DNA of 64,000 bases from Bifidobacterium leontopitheci (GCF_009193355.1 NZ_WBVT01000009.1:1-64000), one strand, 5' to 3'; numbered from the stretch's first letter, positions 27,101 through 35,752 are shown. A program made the numbers and translations. The notes: generated by a model not told the origin, from the letters alone.

Positions 27101-27562
27101 GTTGGTCTCCAGCGGCGGCATGAAGAACACGTCGTCGATGACCGTCAGGACGTGCTGGTCGTCCTGTTGCAGGAACACTTGCGCGTAGCCGAGGCTGCGC
27201 ATGATGGCGACCGCGTACCATCCGCGCCGGAAGATGATGGACTGCGCGGTGACGTCCACGTCCATGCCGGTCATGGCCGCGATGTCGGATGGTTTCGCGT
27301 AGACCTGCCCGTTGCTGATGGCCACGGTGATGCTGGTCCGGTCGTCGCCCGAGTCGAGCATGTTGGCCACGTGCATGGTGGCGATGGCCGGGCGCGGCGC
27401 GTCGGCTGCGGCCGCGGCCGGCTGTGCGACGGCGGTCGCAGCGATGAGCAGCACGGTCAGCAGCGTGCGGATGACGGCTGCGGTGCCGCGGATGACCGGG
27501 AGGCGGCGGCCGTCGGTGGTTCTGGTGCCGTACGGATGATGCTGACGGTGCGGCCGTATCAT
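24125..27562 (-). CDS. large secreted protein with C-terminal RCC1-like repeats
   Basis: A 1145-residue protein. A hydrophobic signal (TLLTVLLIAATAVAQPAAAAA) lies around residues 34-54. Next is a region resembling the copper-amine-oxidase N-terminal (stalk) fold (about 75-190), a helical middle with an acidic Asn/Asp/Lys tract and paired Cys (about 270-300), and RCC1-type repeats from about 765 with LWAWG, VWTWG, LWGWG and VWTWGAG strands. The repeats suggest a beta-propeller for protein binding. No enzymatic motif was found. Its start overlaps the stop of the upstream membrane-protein gene by four bases, so the two are translated together. Function unknown. Confidence 0.7.
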   Translation of the reverse strand: MIRPHRQHHPYGTRTTDGRRLPVIRGTAAVIRTLLTVLLIAATAVAQPAAAAADAPRPAIATMHVANMLDSGDDRTSITVAISNGQVYAKPSDIAAMTGMDVDVTAQSIIFRRGWYAVAIMRSLGYAQVFLQQDDQHVLTVIDDVFFMPPLETNALGVVVPLEKTLYLANAGWTVDSDHRTLTVDAPKATFWNVFEQFTSLRSDLASAAALLAGGSFTDDPNDPDYLFDYNLGFFLKHFDASVLVPLPGNTYSDKIADLALKSLLTDELKSVPDSDDEDNCFNNCSDDNNKNDENKNAAISALDYLNTPQKFFKNFNKTFKAAWELSGSAQNALEAKDTLNLNTWLTKQEPYSDLYTLIRGTQQYYKPVSGMTDWQTLTKNMPDSTAAWLTKADAVVHRTSTASDILSSAFTYLNAMKTAGQVGNSYIDQLQSLQSFDSNTFSDAISQRNATRYKKRAKALMQRAKEPMLTSVNDVLTKEAAKLLSDTVIEQIPYGKQIKAGWSAISGAMALIPVTAEFMKEADDGMTAYGLISIAMMSYLNTQSYMGKALGRQSDTDLASIRSMRNSLLLTIRSTMRFYDLVYGLRQSAYLKALKSGPKSERTNAYTKKPLTEEEMKCQFGALALPQQWARRAHELQTLALALTSTQSWASAGYDGAIDLQSGFENLYNDSYAAGPLREKIPTDLSAPMYNVRDAGTEGTGSDTGKKGTDAKRTDDDVTNPFDQGGVIDAADFGYNGDGTTYAMALQKDGTVKQWDDSSHGVSLPGPGKRVDGLPKIAAIYGDSNAARYAVDTSGQLWAWGYAGSLCGSSSLGTGVREQVPGSDGKPTMASPAKVIGMDDVRQVSSNGCGTFYALQGDGTVWTWGHRYSTSMSDVMIEPVRIKALNHVKAISALGGITVIALKDDGSLVQATCPTGDCNPAGLAEQTVDGAPDDVATLNTYEGGYAFIDKKGTAWKLDYPKGEGTSYGDRYEATRFSLPAWVRMRMVYTQDDMVQDGSDTAYALGEDGSLWGWGVNGGACAANDETGSSDYSGAIGDGTCNRHDKPVKIMDDVRDVKMSYGGRLTYVLKTDGSVWTWGAGEGNDASWNMPKKVGGITSATRLAHHHVVLTDGSVQRLDFAREGSLYPYKPIKDVGTTIQDVDLN

Positions 27563-29067
27563 CGGTTCACCTCCGCGGTCGTGCCGGTGGTGGTCGCGGC
27601 CGCGCCGGTGCCGGGTGCGCCGCCGCCGTCCGACGTGTCGCTGCTGCCGTTGACGCTCTCGTTGAGCGTCTTCGTGCCTGCACTATCAAGCGTGTTGGCG
27701 ATGCCGTAGACGAGGTAGCCGAGCAGTGCGTTGGACAGCTCCGATGTCATGTGCACCTTCCAGACGCCGTCCTGTTTGACGAGTCGGATGGTCACGTCGT
27801 AGTCCTTCTTCGGCGCGGATTTGGCGGTGACCGCCTTAGTGAATATGTCGATCGCCTGCTGTTCGGCTTCGGACGCGTCCTTGCCGGCGAGTTCGGCCTC
27901 TCCGGCTTCGCCCGTGGCCGCGGTGAATTCGGTCCAGACATCCTGTCGGGAAAGCGCGGTGATGTCCACGTTGGTGATGACCGCGTCGACGGTGCACGTG
28001 TCACCGGTGCACGCCAGGGTATCGTCGTGGATGGTGAAGCGCATGTGGGCGCGCAGGGCTTTGGTCATGTCGTCGTCGAGCTGCACGGTGGCGGCCCCGT
28101 TCGAGTCCAGCGTCTTGGCGAAGGCCTCCTCGTCGCCGTCCCGGTACGCGGTGAGGACCCGTGTGGCGGCGCTGAGCGGACCTTTCGCGGCGATGGCCCG
28201 ATAGCCGAACCAGCCGCCCACGCCGGCGGCTATCAGCAGCACGACGACCATCACGATGGCGATGATGAGCCGTTTGCGGTTGCGGCGTTGTGCAGGGTGT
28301 GCCGTTGCTTTGGATGCGGTGTCGCCCTGCTGGTGCGGTTGCGGCTGTTGTGAATCGTCGGTGTCCTGTGCGGTGCGGGTTTTGTGCGTCTGGTCGGTGG
28401 CGGTGGGGGTAGCAGCGGTGGAGGTGGCAGTGGGGGCTGCGGTTGCGACGGTGGCAGTGCTGGGGGCTGCGTTGGTGGCGGTAGGCTGCGTGGGTTGCGA
28501 CGCCGGCGTTGCGGCTGGATGCGAGATGATGGGATGTGATGTGGCTGAATGTGACGTGGCCGCGTTGGTGCCGATGGTGGCGTCGGTACTGATGGTGGCG
28601 TCGGTACTGATGGTGGCGTCGGGGTCCGTCGCGCTTGTCGGCGTGAACTGGGGTGCCGTTGGCGCTGATGGCACCGGTGGGATGGGATGAGGCACTGGTG
28701 CCATGGTCGTCGCTGCGATGATCCGTGGTGCCGCGGCGGTGGCTGGGACAGGAGGCGCATATGGTGTGGTGCCATGTGCTGCGGGAGGCGCGGCGACGTT
28801 GGCAATGGTGGCGTCGGGCACTGTTGTGGAGAGTACGGTGGCATCGGGTACCGATGCAGAAAGTACGGTGGCGTCGGACTCTGTTGTCTCTGTTGCGGAG
28901 AACGCCGTGGCGCCCGGCGCGTTGACGGGTGGGGTATTGCCCGGTGCTGGGATTGTGGGGAACGCGGGTTGCGGGGCCGATGGTGGCGTCGGCTGTGCAT
29001 GCGGCGATGGAATCGGCGACCGGGGTGGCATGGGAACGGCCGGTGGTGTGATGCGTGAATCGTCCAT
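27559..29067 (-). CDS. membrane protein with long Pro/Ala/Thr-rich cytoplasmic region
   Basis: A 502-residue protein. Residues 1-260 are low complexity (Pro, Ala, Thr) with short repeats such as DATISTDATISTDATIGT. Then come a basic stretch RRNRKR, one transmembrane helix (LIIAIVMVVVLLIAAGVGGWF) and an extracellular domain of about 200 residues with a CTGDTC pair, perhaps related to folds of lipoprotein or DUF4878-like type. AAGGAG lies eight bases before the ATG. It is operonic with the RCC1-repeat protein, which suggests a joint envelope role. Not recognised as a named family. Confidence 0.65.
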   Translation of the reverse strand: MDDSRITPPAVPMPPRSPIPSPHAQPTPPSAPQPAFPTIPAPGNTPPVNAPGATAFSATETTESDATVLSASVPDATVLSTTVPDATIANVAAPPAAHGTTPYAPPVPATAAAPRIIAATTMAPVPHPIPPVPSAPTAPQFTPTSATDPDATISTDATISTDATIGTNAATSHSATSHPIISHPAATPASQPTQPTATNAAPSTATVATAAPTATSTAATPTATDQTHKTRTAQDTDDSQQPQPHQQGDTASKATAHPAQRRNRKRLIIAIVMVVVLLIAAGVGGWFGYRAIAAKGPLSAATRVLTAYRDGDEEAFAKTLDSNGAATVQLDDDMTKALRAHMRFTIHDDTLACTGDTCTVDAVITNVDITALSRQDVWTEFTAATGEAGEAELAGKDASEAEQQAIDIFTKAVTAKSAPKKDYDVTIRLVKQDGVWKVHMTSELSNALLGYLVYGIANTLDSAGTKTLNESVNGSSDTSDGGGAPGTGAAATTTGTTAEVNR

Positions 29068-29139
29068 GATGCTGCTCCTTCGCGTGTCTCATCATCTCAC
29101 CATTCCATTGTACGGTTTTTTGTTCGGGTTGTGGGACGG

Positions 29140-29204
29140 GAAGACAGAAAAGCCCGGCCGATGCAGGGCCGGGCTTCAACAGAGAAAGGAGAAGAGAAGA
29201 AGGG
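29140..29204 (-). ncRNA. candidate CU-rich small RNA, copy 1
   Basis: On the minus strand a consensus TATAAT (29215-29210) is followed by TGAACCCCTTCTTCTCTTC and then by a GC-rich stem (AAGCCCGGCC/GGCCGGGCTT) ending in TTTTCTGTCTT, an intrinsic terminator. The predicted RNA is about 65 bases. Two more copies occur at about 50.0 and 55.6 kb. The CU-rich part is complementary to Shine-Dalgarno sequences. Since it reads toward the gene at 29067, an attenuating leader is the alternative. Confidence 0.5.
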
Positions 29205-29408
29205 GTTCAATTATAAGGTTCCGACGGTCCGGGTCGCTGTATTGATGTGGCTGGCGGCCGTTCGCGTCGTTGACATCCATATAACCGCCCGTTGCTTGGA
29301 GCCGCGATGCAGCCAGCTGAAAATCCCGTGACAATCCCCGAACAATTCGCCAAAACCGGCGCCTGCTGCGGTTCGCGAGGCCGGCGGCAGGGTCACTGAG
29401 CGCTCTTG

Positions 29409-29508
29409 CGTCACTCTGCTCGCCCGGTCACGGTGACGCGGGTGCGAAACTCCAGTGTTTGCAAGGGGTTTCGACGGTGCGTCACTGTGCTCGGGCGAGC
29501 AGAGTGAC
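29409..29508. repeat. two-armed palindromic element, family A copy 4
   Basis: A 100-bp element with GTCACTCTGCTCGCCC-type arms. The core reads CTTGCAAACACTGGAGTTTC on the minus strand. Confidence 0.75.
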
Positions 29509-29604
29509 ACGGGAACCGCCGCCGGTGATAGTCTTGACTATCAGATGGCCGACGCCAACGACGGTGCCGGCGCAAGTCCATACGCATGGTCAGGGAGGTT
29601 GATG

Positions 29605-31071
29605 ATGACCGGCACACGCACCACCACATCGCAACAGTCCGCACAACGCCAGCGGTCCGCTCCGTCCGCGCCGTCAGCTCGGCCCGCGCCTCGAGCCGCC
29701 GCCCCCACCCCCGTCAAGGACCTCCCCACGCCCAAGATCTGGGCGTTCGCGGTCGGCCAGTTCGGCTGGGCGCTGCTGAGCGGCATCATCTCGAACTGGC
29801 TCGTGTACTTCTACCAGCCGGACGCCGAGACCATCGCGCAAGGCCAGACCGTGTTCGTCCCCCAAGGCCTCGCCATCCTCGGCGTCGTCACGGTCGTCGG
29901 CGGCATCACCGCGTTCGCAAGGTTCTTCGACGCGTTCGTCGACCCCGCCGTCGCCAGCCTGTCCGACCGCTGCAACGCGCGCGCCGGCCGCCGCATGCCG
30001 TTCCTCAAGTTCGCCGCCGCGCCGCTCGCCATCGTCACCGTGCTCGTCTTCTGGTCGCCGGTCGGCGCCGCCAGCTGGGTGAACGCGGCCGTGCTGTTCG
30101 TCACCGTGATCGGCTACTACATCGCGCTCACGTTCTACTGCACGCCGTACAACGCGCTCATCGCCGAGCTCGGCCACGACTCGAAGCAGCAGCTCGCCAT
30201 CTCCACGGCCATCTCGTTCACGTGGGTGTTCGGCACGGCGATCGCGTACGTCGCGCCCGTGATCTGGGGCGGTTTCGTGCCTGCGTTCGGCCGTGTGAAC
30301 GCGATCCGGCTCACGTTCACGATCATGGCAGCGGTCGCGTTCGTGTGCATGCTGGTGCCGCCGCTGACCATCCGCGAGCGCGAGTACGTGAATTCGAAGC
30401 CGACGTCCGAGTCGACAGTCGAGTCGCTCAGGCAGACGTTCTCGGACGGCGAGTTCCGCAAGTTCGTGTGCTCGGATGTGGTCTACTGGGTGGCGATCAC
30501 CACGTTCCAGACCGGTCTGCCGTTCTTCGTGACCTCGCTGCTCAAGCTGCCGGAGACCACGACGACCGTGTATTTCGTGCTCATGACCGGCGTGTCGGTG
30601 CTGTTCTACCTGCCGGTGAACCTGCTGGCGAACCGGGTGGGTAAGAAGCGGCTGCTGCTGGTCGCGTTCGTGATCTTCACGTGTGCTTTTGCTTTTGCGG
30701 GCGCGCTCGGCTCGGCGGCGGTCGCGTTCCTGCCGCCGATGATGCAGGGCGTGCTGCTGTCGGTCGCCGGCGCGGTGCCGATGGCCGCGTTCGGCATCCT
30801 GCCGCAGGCGATCGTCGCGAACATCGCGGACGCGAGCTCGCGTGTCACCGGTCAGGACCGGCAGGGCATGTTCTATGCGGCGCGCACGTTCGCGATGAAG
30901 ATGGGGCAGTCGGTGGCGATGCTGCTGTTCACCGGCGTGTCGACGATCGGCATGGCGTCCGGCGTCGGCTACCGCATCGCCGCCGTGTGCGCGGCCGTGC
31001 TGTGCGGCATCGGCGGCGTGGTGTTCGCGTTCTACGACGAGCGCAAGGTGCTCGCCGTACTGGAGCGGTGA
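29605..31071 (+). CDS. MFS sugar transporter of the GPH (glycoside-pentoside-hexuronide) type
   Basis: A 488-residue inner-membrane cation symporter. After a disordered N-terminus of about 40 residues come about 12 predicted membrane helices. The early segment GGITAFARFFDAFVDPAVASLSDRCN is the GPH-family signature around helix 2, with RAGRRMPFLKF in the following loop. The start at 29605 sits six bases after GGGAGG; a second ATG at 29602 and upstream frame to 29455 are possible, but the upstream part overlaps a repeat. No sugar genes are adjacent, so the substrate (a galactoside or arabinoside would suit the GH30 enzymes) is speculative. Confidence 0.82.
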   Translation: MTGTRTTTSQQSAQRQRSAPSAPSARPAPRAAAPTPVKDLPTPKIWAFAVGQFGWALLSGIISNWLVYFYQPDAETIAQGQTVFVPQGLAILGVVTVVGGITAFARFFDAFVDPAVASLSDRCNARAGRRMPFLKFAAAPLAIVTVLVFWSPVGAASWVNAAVLFVTVIGYYIALTFYCTPYNALIAELGHDSKQQLAISTAISFTWVFGTAIAYVAPVIWGGFVPAFGRVNAIRLTFTIMAAVAFVCMLVPPLTIREREYVNSKPTSESTVESLRQTFSDGEFRKFVCSDVVYWVAITTFQTGLPFFVTSLLKLPETTTTVYFVLMTGVSVLFYLPVNLLANRVGKKRLLLVAFVIFTCAFAFAGALGSAAVAFLPPMMQGVLLSVAGAVPMAAFGILPQAIVANIADASSRVTGQDRQGMFYAARTFAMKMGQSVAMLLFTGVSTIGMASGVGYRIAAVCAAVLCGIGGVVFAFYDERKVLAVLER

Positions 31072-31124
31072 CGACTGCCGGTTGCCGCTTGCGTCGTGCC
31101 CCTGTCGTGTGCGGCCGCTGCCTG

Positions 31125-31225
31125 CGTCACTCTGCTCGCCCTTGCACAGTGACGCATCCCCGAAAGCCCTTGCAAACACTGGCATCCCCGCCCTGCGTCA
31201 CTGTGCAAGGGCGAGCAGAGTGACG
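31125..31225. repeat. two-armed palindromic element, family A copy 5
   Basis: A 101-bp element: GTCACTCTGCTCGCCCTTGC... and the exact inverse arm ...GCAAGGGCGAGCAGAGTGAC flank the core CTTGCAAACACTGG. Confidence 0.8.
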
Positions 31226-31339
31226 TGGTGGAGGTGCGGGTTGCGCGCGGCGGATGTCGGGCGTCGGGTTGCGGGCGGCGGGCGTACGGCTGCCGTTTCG
31301 CTATGTGAGACGCTTTTGTGATAAAAAACGCGCGTAAAT

Positions 31340-31400
31340 ACCGCAAAACAATGCAAAAGTCAAGACTGTTGTTCTGTGTTTTTTTCCTCTATATTGCTTG
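31340..31400 (+). promoter_or_regulatory. probable promoter of the iron-uptake operon
   Basis: An AT-rich patch, unusual for this genome, holds TATATT near 31390 as a -10 candidate about 45 bases before the FTR1 start. I could not identify a DtxR/IdeR-type operator with confidence. Confidence 0.35.
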
Positions 31401-31437
31401 CACGGTTCACAAAATCGGCAGGAGAGAGGAAATCGGC

Positions 31438-33219
31438 ATGCGTTGTCAGGCGCGTATGGCCGCCAACGGCCGCGGCGCACGCACCATCGTGCTGCGCGTC
31501 GTCGTCGCGATCGCGGCGCTGATGGCCATGATGGTCGCGACGTTCGGCCCGCAGGCGCTCGCCGCGGACGGCGGCGTCAGCTACAAGACGTGGAGCGCGG
31601 TCTCCGAGGCCATGGGCAAGCAGCTGAAGAAGGGCGTCAAGGAATACAAGGACGGCAACACGGCCGGCTCCACCTCCGAATTCATGTCCGCCTACAACAC
31701 GATCTACGTGGCCTCCAACTTCACCGCCGTCGTCGCCGACACGCTCGGCTCGGACAAGCAGGCCAGCCAGCAGCAGGCGTTCCAGGACATCCAGAACCTC
31801 TCCTACGTATCCGGCAACGACGCGCAGCTCGACCAGAAGGTCGCCGCGCTCGCCGCCGACCTCGACGCCACCGCCAAGCAGCTCGACGCGAACACGAACC
31901 TCGCCGACCCCAAGACCTACGCCGACAACCTCGCCGCGCAGATCGCCAAGGAGCGCAAGGCGCTCGACGCCAAAAAGAAGAAGAACCCCGGCAAGGGCAA
32001 CCGCTCCTGGACCGACGTGGCCAACGAGATGACCCCCATCCTCGACAAGGCGTACAAGGCGTACGCGGGCGGCGACGGCGCGAAGGGCGCCACGCTCGTC
32101 AACGACGCCTACTACCAGTACTACGAGAAGCTCGGCTTCGAGAAGAACGTGATGAACGCGATCAGCGGCAGCCGCGTCTCGCAGGTCGAATACCAGTTCA
32201 AGATGTGCCGCAAGTCGATGAACACCGGCGCCGGCCTCAAGAGCACCAAGAAGCTCGTCGACGACCTCAAGAACATGCTCGTCACCGACGCCGCCAAGCT
32301 TGACGGCGGCGTGGCCGACAAGGAGGGCGGCTTCACCAAGTTCATCACCAGCGCGGTCGGCCAGGCGTTCCTCATCCTCATCCGCGAGGGCCTTGAGGCG
32401 CTGCTCGTGGTCGCCGCCGTCATCGCCTACCTGGTGAAGTCCGGCAACAAGCGGTTCGCCAAGTGGATCTACGTGGGCGTGCTCGCCGGCCTCGCCGGTT
32501 CGGGCGTCGTCGCCGTGATCTTCACGCTCGCGTTCGGCGGCTCCGGCCCCCAGCAGGAGATCATGGAGGGCGTGTGCGCCCTGATCGCCATGGGCATGCT
32601 GCTGTGGACCAGCAACTGGATGCTCAACAAGAGCTCGGTCGAGGCGTGGAACCGCTACATCAGGAACAAGACCGAAGCGGCCGTCAAGTCCGTCTCCTCG
32701 CAGGTCGACGCCGGCGAGAAGGTGGCGTTCGGCACGGTCGTCTCGCTCGCCATGCTCAGCTTCCTCGCCGTGTTCCGCGAGGGTGCCGAGACCGTCATCT
32801 TCTACCAGTCGATCTACTCGATGAGCCAGGATTCGCAAGGCATGTGGACGGGCGGCATCGCGGCGGCAGTGGTGCTGGTGATCATCTTCCTGATCATTCG
32901 CTTCACGTCCGTGAAGATCCCGATCGGGCCGTTCTTCCTCGTCACGTCGATCCTCATGTCGGTGCTCGTGGTCGTCTTCGCCGGCGGCGGCGTGCACGCG
33001 CTGATCGAAGGCGACGCGGTGTCGGCCACGTACATCTCCACGCTGCCGACGAACGACTGGCTCGGCTTCTATCCGTATGTCGAGACGATCGTCGCCCAGG
33101 TGGTCGCCGCTGTCGCCGTGATCGCACTGTTCGTCGTCGGTTTCGCAAAGCAGCGCAAGGCGAAGGCGCGGCTCGAGTCCGCGGCCGCCGCCAAGCCGAC
33201 CGCGCCCGCCGCGAACTGA
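31438..33219 (+). CDS. FTR1/EfeU-type iron permease with extracellular helical domain
   Basis: A 593-residue membrane permease. A signal-like N-terminal helix is followed by an extracellular, Lys/Asp-rich helical domain (about 45-300). Then about seven transmembrane helices follow, with the two REXXE iron-binding motifs of the family: REGLE at residues 316-320 and REGAE at 447-451. The ATG at 31438 is preceded by GAGAGGAAA; the frame is open back to 31318 but those codons are AT-rich and lie in the promoter. It heads a seven-gene plus-strand locus whose order matches the Ftr1-P19-DUF2318-ABC systems known from Campylobacter and from bifidobacteria (bfeUO). It likely transports iron across the membrane. 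Confidence 0.93.
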   Translation: MRCQARMAANGRGARTIVLRVVVAIAALMAMMVATFGPQALAADGGVSYKTWSAVSEAMGKQLKKGVKEYKDGNTAGSTSEFMSAYNTIYVASNFTAVVADTLGSDKQASQQQAFQDIQNLSYVSGNDAQLDQKVAALAADLDATAKQLDANTNLADPKTYADNLAAQIAKERKALDAKKKKNPGKGNRSWTDVANEMTPILDKAYKAYAGGDGAKGATLVNDAYYQYYEKLGFEKNVMNAISGSRVSQVEYQFKMCRKSMNTGAGLKSTKKLVDDLKNMLVTDAAKLDGGVADKEGGFTKFITSAVGQAFLILIREGLEALLVVAAVIAYLVKSGNKRFAKWIYVGVLAGLAGSGVVAVIFTLAFGGSGPQQEIMEGVCALIAMGMLLWTSNWMLNKSSVEAWNRYIRNKTEAAVKSVSSQVDAGEKVAFGTVVSLAMLSFLAVFREGAETVIFYQSIYSMSQDSQGMWTGGIAAAVVLVIIFLIIRFTSVKIPIGPFFLVTSILMSVLVVVFAGGGVHALIEGDAVSATYISTLPTNDWLGFYPYVETIVAQVVAAVAVIALFVVGFAKQRKAKARLESAAAAKPTAPAAN

Positions 33220-33291
33220 CCATCGCGCGGCAACGCGCCCCAAGATTTGCAACCTGTGAATTCCATTCACCAACCAACAAAGGAAGAGAAA

Positions 33292-33984
33292 ATGATGAAG
33301 AACAAGAAGATCGCCGCCCTGCTCGGCGTCCTGCTCGCCGGCTCCATGGCCGTTTCGCTGGCCGCCTGCGGCAACACCTCCAACACTGCCGGCAGCAACA
33401 AGTCCTCGAACAGCTCCTCGCAGTCCAGCGACTCCAAGGACTCCGGCTCCAGCTCCACCGACACCGGCGCAGGCTTCGAGGAGGTTCCGGTCGGCCCGTC
33501 CGGCACCGCCGAAGAGCAGGATCAGGAGGCCGGCCCGCTGACCGTCGGCGCCGTCTACTTCCAGCCGATCGACATGGAGCCCGCCTCCATGGGCATCAAG
33601 GCCGCGGACGCCTCCTTCCACCTCGAGGCCGACATCCACGCCAACCAGAAGGGCACCGAGCTGGGCTACGGCAAGGGCGACTTCATCCCGGACCTGACCG
33701 TGAACTACACGATCATCGACAAGTCCACCGGCAAGGAGGTCGAGGGCGGCAAGGCCACCTCCGGCACTTTCATGCAGATGAACGCCTCCGACGGCCCGCA
33801 CTACGGCGCCAACGTCAAGCTCGACAAGGCCGGCACCTACCAGCTGAAGCTGTCGATCGAGTCCCCGACCAAGAAGGGCTGGATGCTGCACGTCGACCCG
33901 GAGACCGGCGTCAAGGGCCGCTTCTGGACCGAGCCGATCGAGGTCACCTTCGACAACTGGGAGTACACGCCGCGTCAGTGGTGA
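33292..33984 (+). CDS. P19/Tp34-family iron-binding lipoprotein
   Basis: A 230-residue lipoprotein with lipobox LAAC and lipidated Cys26, a Ser-rich linker (about 30-60) and a beta-sandwich domain of the P19/Tp34 family. Conserved Met and His residues suitable for Cu/Fe binding appear in DMEPASMG, FHLEADIHAN, GPHYGAN and MLHVDPETG. In characterised relatives it delivers iron to the neighbouring FTR1 permease. AGGAAGAGAAA precedes tandem ATGs at 33292 and 33295. It lies 72 bases after the permease gene in the same operon. Confidence 0.9.
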   Translation: MMKNKKIAALLGVLLAGSMAVSLAACGNTSNTAGSNKSSNSSSQSSDSKDSGSSSTDTGAGFEEVPVGPSGTAEEQDQEAGPLTVGAVYFQPIDMEPASMGIKAADASFHLEADIHANQKGTELGYGKGDFIPDLTVNYTIIDKSTGKEVEGGKATSGTFMQMNASDGPHYGANVKLDKAGTYQLKLSIESPTKKGWMLHVDPETGVKGRFWTEPIEVTFDNWEYTPRQW

Positions 33985-34013
33985 TTTCCGCAGGATATTA
34001 CCACGACGGAGTG

Positions 34014-34178
34014 GCCGAGCCGTTAAGCAAACAGCCCGGTGGGCTGTTTGTAGGCTCGGCTGAGCGGCGGCAGCCGCGAAGTGATAAGGCTGTCCGGCCT
34101 TTGGCCGGTCCGTTATTGCAGGACCGGAGGGGAGCCGTTAAGCAAACAGCCCGGTGGGCTGTTTGTAGGCTCGGCTGA
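34014..34178. repeat. duplicated GCCGTTAAGCAAAC hairpin
   Basis: Two identical 47-bp copies at 34017-34063 and 34132-34178 each form a long hairpin (AAACAGCCC/GGGCTGTTT within GAGCC/GGCTC). A related single copy lies near 21813. In both loci a CGTTATTGCAGGAC or CGTAATTGCAGGAC follows 50-70 bases later. Confidence 0.75.
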
Positions 34179-34266
34179 ACGCTGTGTGATGCTTCCCTCC
34201 TCCTGAAAGTCCCATGGCCATCCGGTTATGGGACTTTCGGCGGATATACGACCGCCTCGCCCCGGT

Positions 34267-34394
34267 CCTAAGATACACAATGTGCATCTTGGCGCGAAAC
34301 GGCTCTGGATTGTGCATGCTAAGGTACACAATCTGGCCGTAGTGCACACGTTTTCTTTACATATTTGCTCCAAGGTGCACAATGTGCATCTTAC
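34267..34394. repeat. AAGATACACAATGTGCATCTT element, copy 1
   Basis: Three palindromes in 128 bp: TAAGATACACAATGTGCATC (start), ATTGTGCATGC...GGTACACAAT (middle) and AAGGTGCACAATGTGCATCT (end). It abuts the ribosome site of the DUF2318 gene, so it may affect its translation. Copy 2 is at 61914. Confidence 0.7.
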
Positions 34395-34407
34395 GGAAAG
34401 GACGCGG

Positions 34408-35730
34408 ATGCTCAATCAGTTCGTTGCGGTGATGCCGGGCACGCTGGGCCCGGTGCTGCTGATCATGTGTCTTGGCGTGACGCTCAACGTGGGTGAGGGG
34501 CGCGACAAGCCGGTCAGCTCGTCATGGCGCCTGTGGGGCGCGGTCGTCGGCCTGGTCGCCGCGGTCGTGTTCGCCGGCCTGCGCGCATCCGCGGTCATCA
34601 ACCAGCGTACTTTCGTCAACTATCCCGTGCTGTGGGCCGCCGTCATCGTCGACGTGCTGGCCGTCGCGGCCGTCGTCGCCAGCCCGTTCATCACGCACGG
34701 CTGGCAGCGCCGCAAGCCGCTCATGCACGCGGCGAACCTCATCGGCGCGGTCTCGATCGCGCTCACCGTGTTCTACGCGCTGCCCGACGTGATCCTCCAG
34801 CTGACCATCTGGGTGGAGCCGGGCGACCCGATCTTCACCTCCGACATGCTGCTGCGCGCGCTCGGTTTCGTGCTTGGCGTCGTCGCCTCCGCGGTGGTGG
34901 CGCTCATCTTCCGCACGATGCGCACCACGGCGGTGCGGCCAGCGTTCATCGTCGCGGCCGTCGGCGTGCTGGTCGTGCAGTTCCTGCAGCATCTCACCGG
35001 TCTGCTGCAGATTCTGCAGGCGCGCACGCTGTTCTTCCCGCACGTGCTGTTCGTGCTGCTCGCGTGGCTCATCAACAACAATTCCAGCCTGATCCTCGTG
35101 CAGGCCTTCGTGTTCCTCGTGCCGGCCGTCGCCTCCGTGGTCGCCGGCATCCGCACGCCCGTGTCGATGCAGCGCATCGTCGCCGAAGCCAACAAGTCCG
35201 CGAAGAAGTCGGCCGCGGAGCCGGCGAACGAGGCGACCGCAAGGCGGCATAAGGCGTTCCGCCGCCGCGCGTTCGCAGCCGCCGCGTGGAGCCTCGTCGC
35301 CATGCTCGGCGTCACCGCGACGCTCACGTTCGGCGTCGCCGCCACCCAGCAGACCGTCACCCTTTCGCCGCCCGAGGCCTATTCGCTCAAGGCCGGCGTC
35401 GCCACGATCCCGTTCAGCCAGGTCGAGGACGGCCACCTGCACCGCTTCGAATACAAGGCGAAGGACGGCACGGTCATGCGCTTCATCATCATCAAGAAGA
35501 ACGGCGGCGCATACGGCATCGGCCTTGACGCGTGCGAGAACTGCGGCGACGCCGGCTACTACGAGAAGGACGGCAAGATCATCTGCAAGAAGTGCGAGGT
35601 CGCGATCAACCTGGCGACCATCGGCTTCAAGGGCGGGTGCAACCCGATCCCGTTCCCGTACAAGACCGGCCAAGGCAAGATCACCATCCAAACCGCCGAC
35701 CTGGACGCCCTGAGCGCCCACTTCCAGTGA
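34408..35730 (+). CDS. DUF2318 membrane protein, probable Fe/redox partner of iron uptake
   Basis: A 440-residue protein with about eight membrane helices (residues 5-310) followed by an external DUF2318 domain. The domain holds C376-x2-C379, C393-x2-C396 and a final GGCNPI with C411, suggesting a metal or iron-sulphur site. In the Campylobacter P19 locus the homologue sits between P19 and the ABC permeases, and it likely takes part in electron transfer or iron handling. AAAGGACGCGG precedes the ATG at 34408; the open frame upstream to 34228 is made of repeats. The next gene starts 22 bases downstream. Confidence 0.85.
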   Translation: MLNQFVAVMPGTLGPVLLIMCLGVTLNVGEGRDKPVSSSWRLWGAVVGLVAAVVFAGLRASAVINQRTFVNYPVLWAAVIVDVLAVAAVVASPFITHGWQRRKPLMHAANLIGAVSIALTVFYALPDVILQLTIWVEPGDPIFTSDMLLRALGFVLGVVASAVVALIFRTMRTTAVRPAFIVAAVGVLVVQFLQHLTGLLQILQARTLFFPHVLFVLLAWLINNNSSLILVQAFVFLVPAVASVVAGIRTPVSMQRIVAEANKSAKKSAAEPANEATARRHKAFRRRAFAAAAWSLVAMLGVTATLTFGVAATQQTVTLSPPEAYSLKAGVATIPFSQVEDGHLHRFEYKAKDGTVMRFIIIKKNGGAYGIGLDACENCGDAGYYEKDGKIICKKCEVAINLATIGFKGGCNPIPFPYKTGQGKITIQTADLDALSAHFQ

Positions 35731-35752
35731 GACAAGGCAGGAGGCAATCACC

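Noticed and set aside
28251-29179. Alternative frames opposite or beside the Pro-rich membrane protein
   Set aside because: They exist only because the low-complexity region lacks stops in several frames; the 502-residue frame alone has a ribosome site, a membrane helix and coupling to the next gene.
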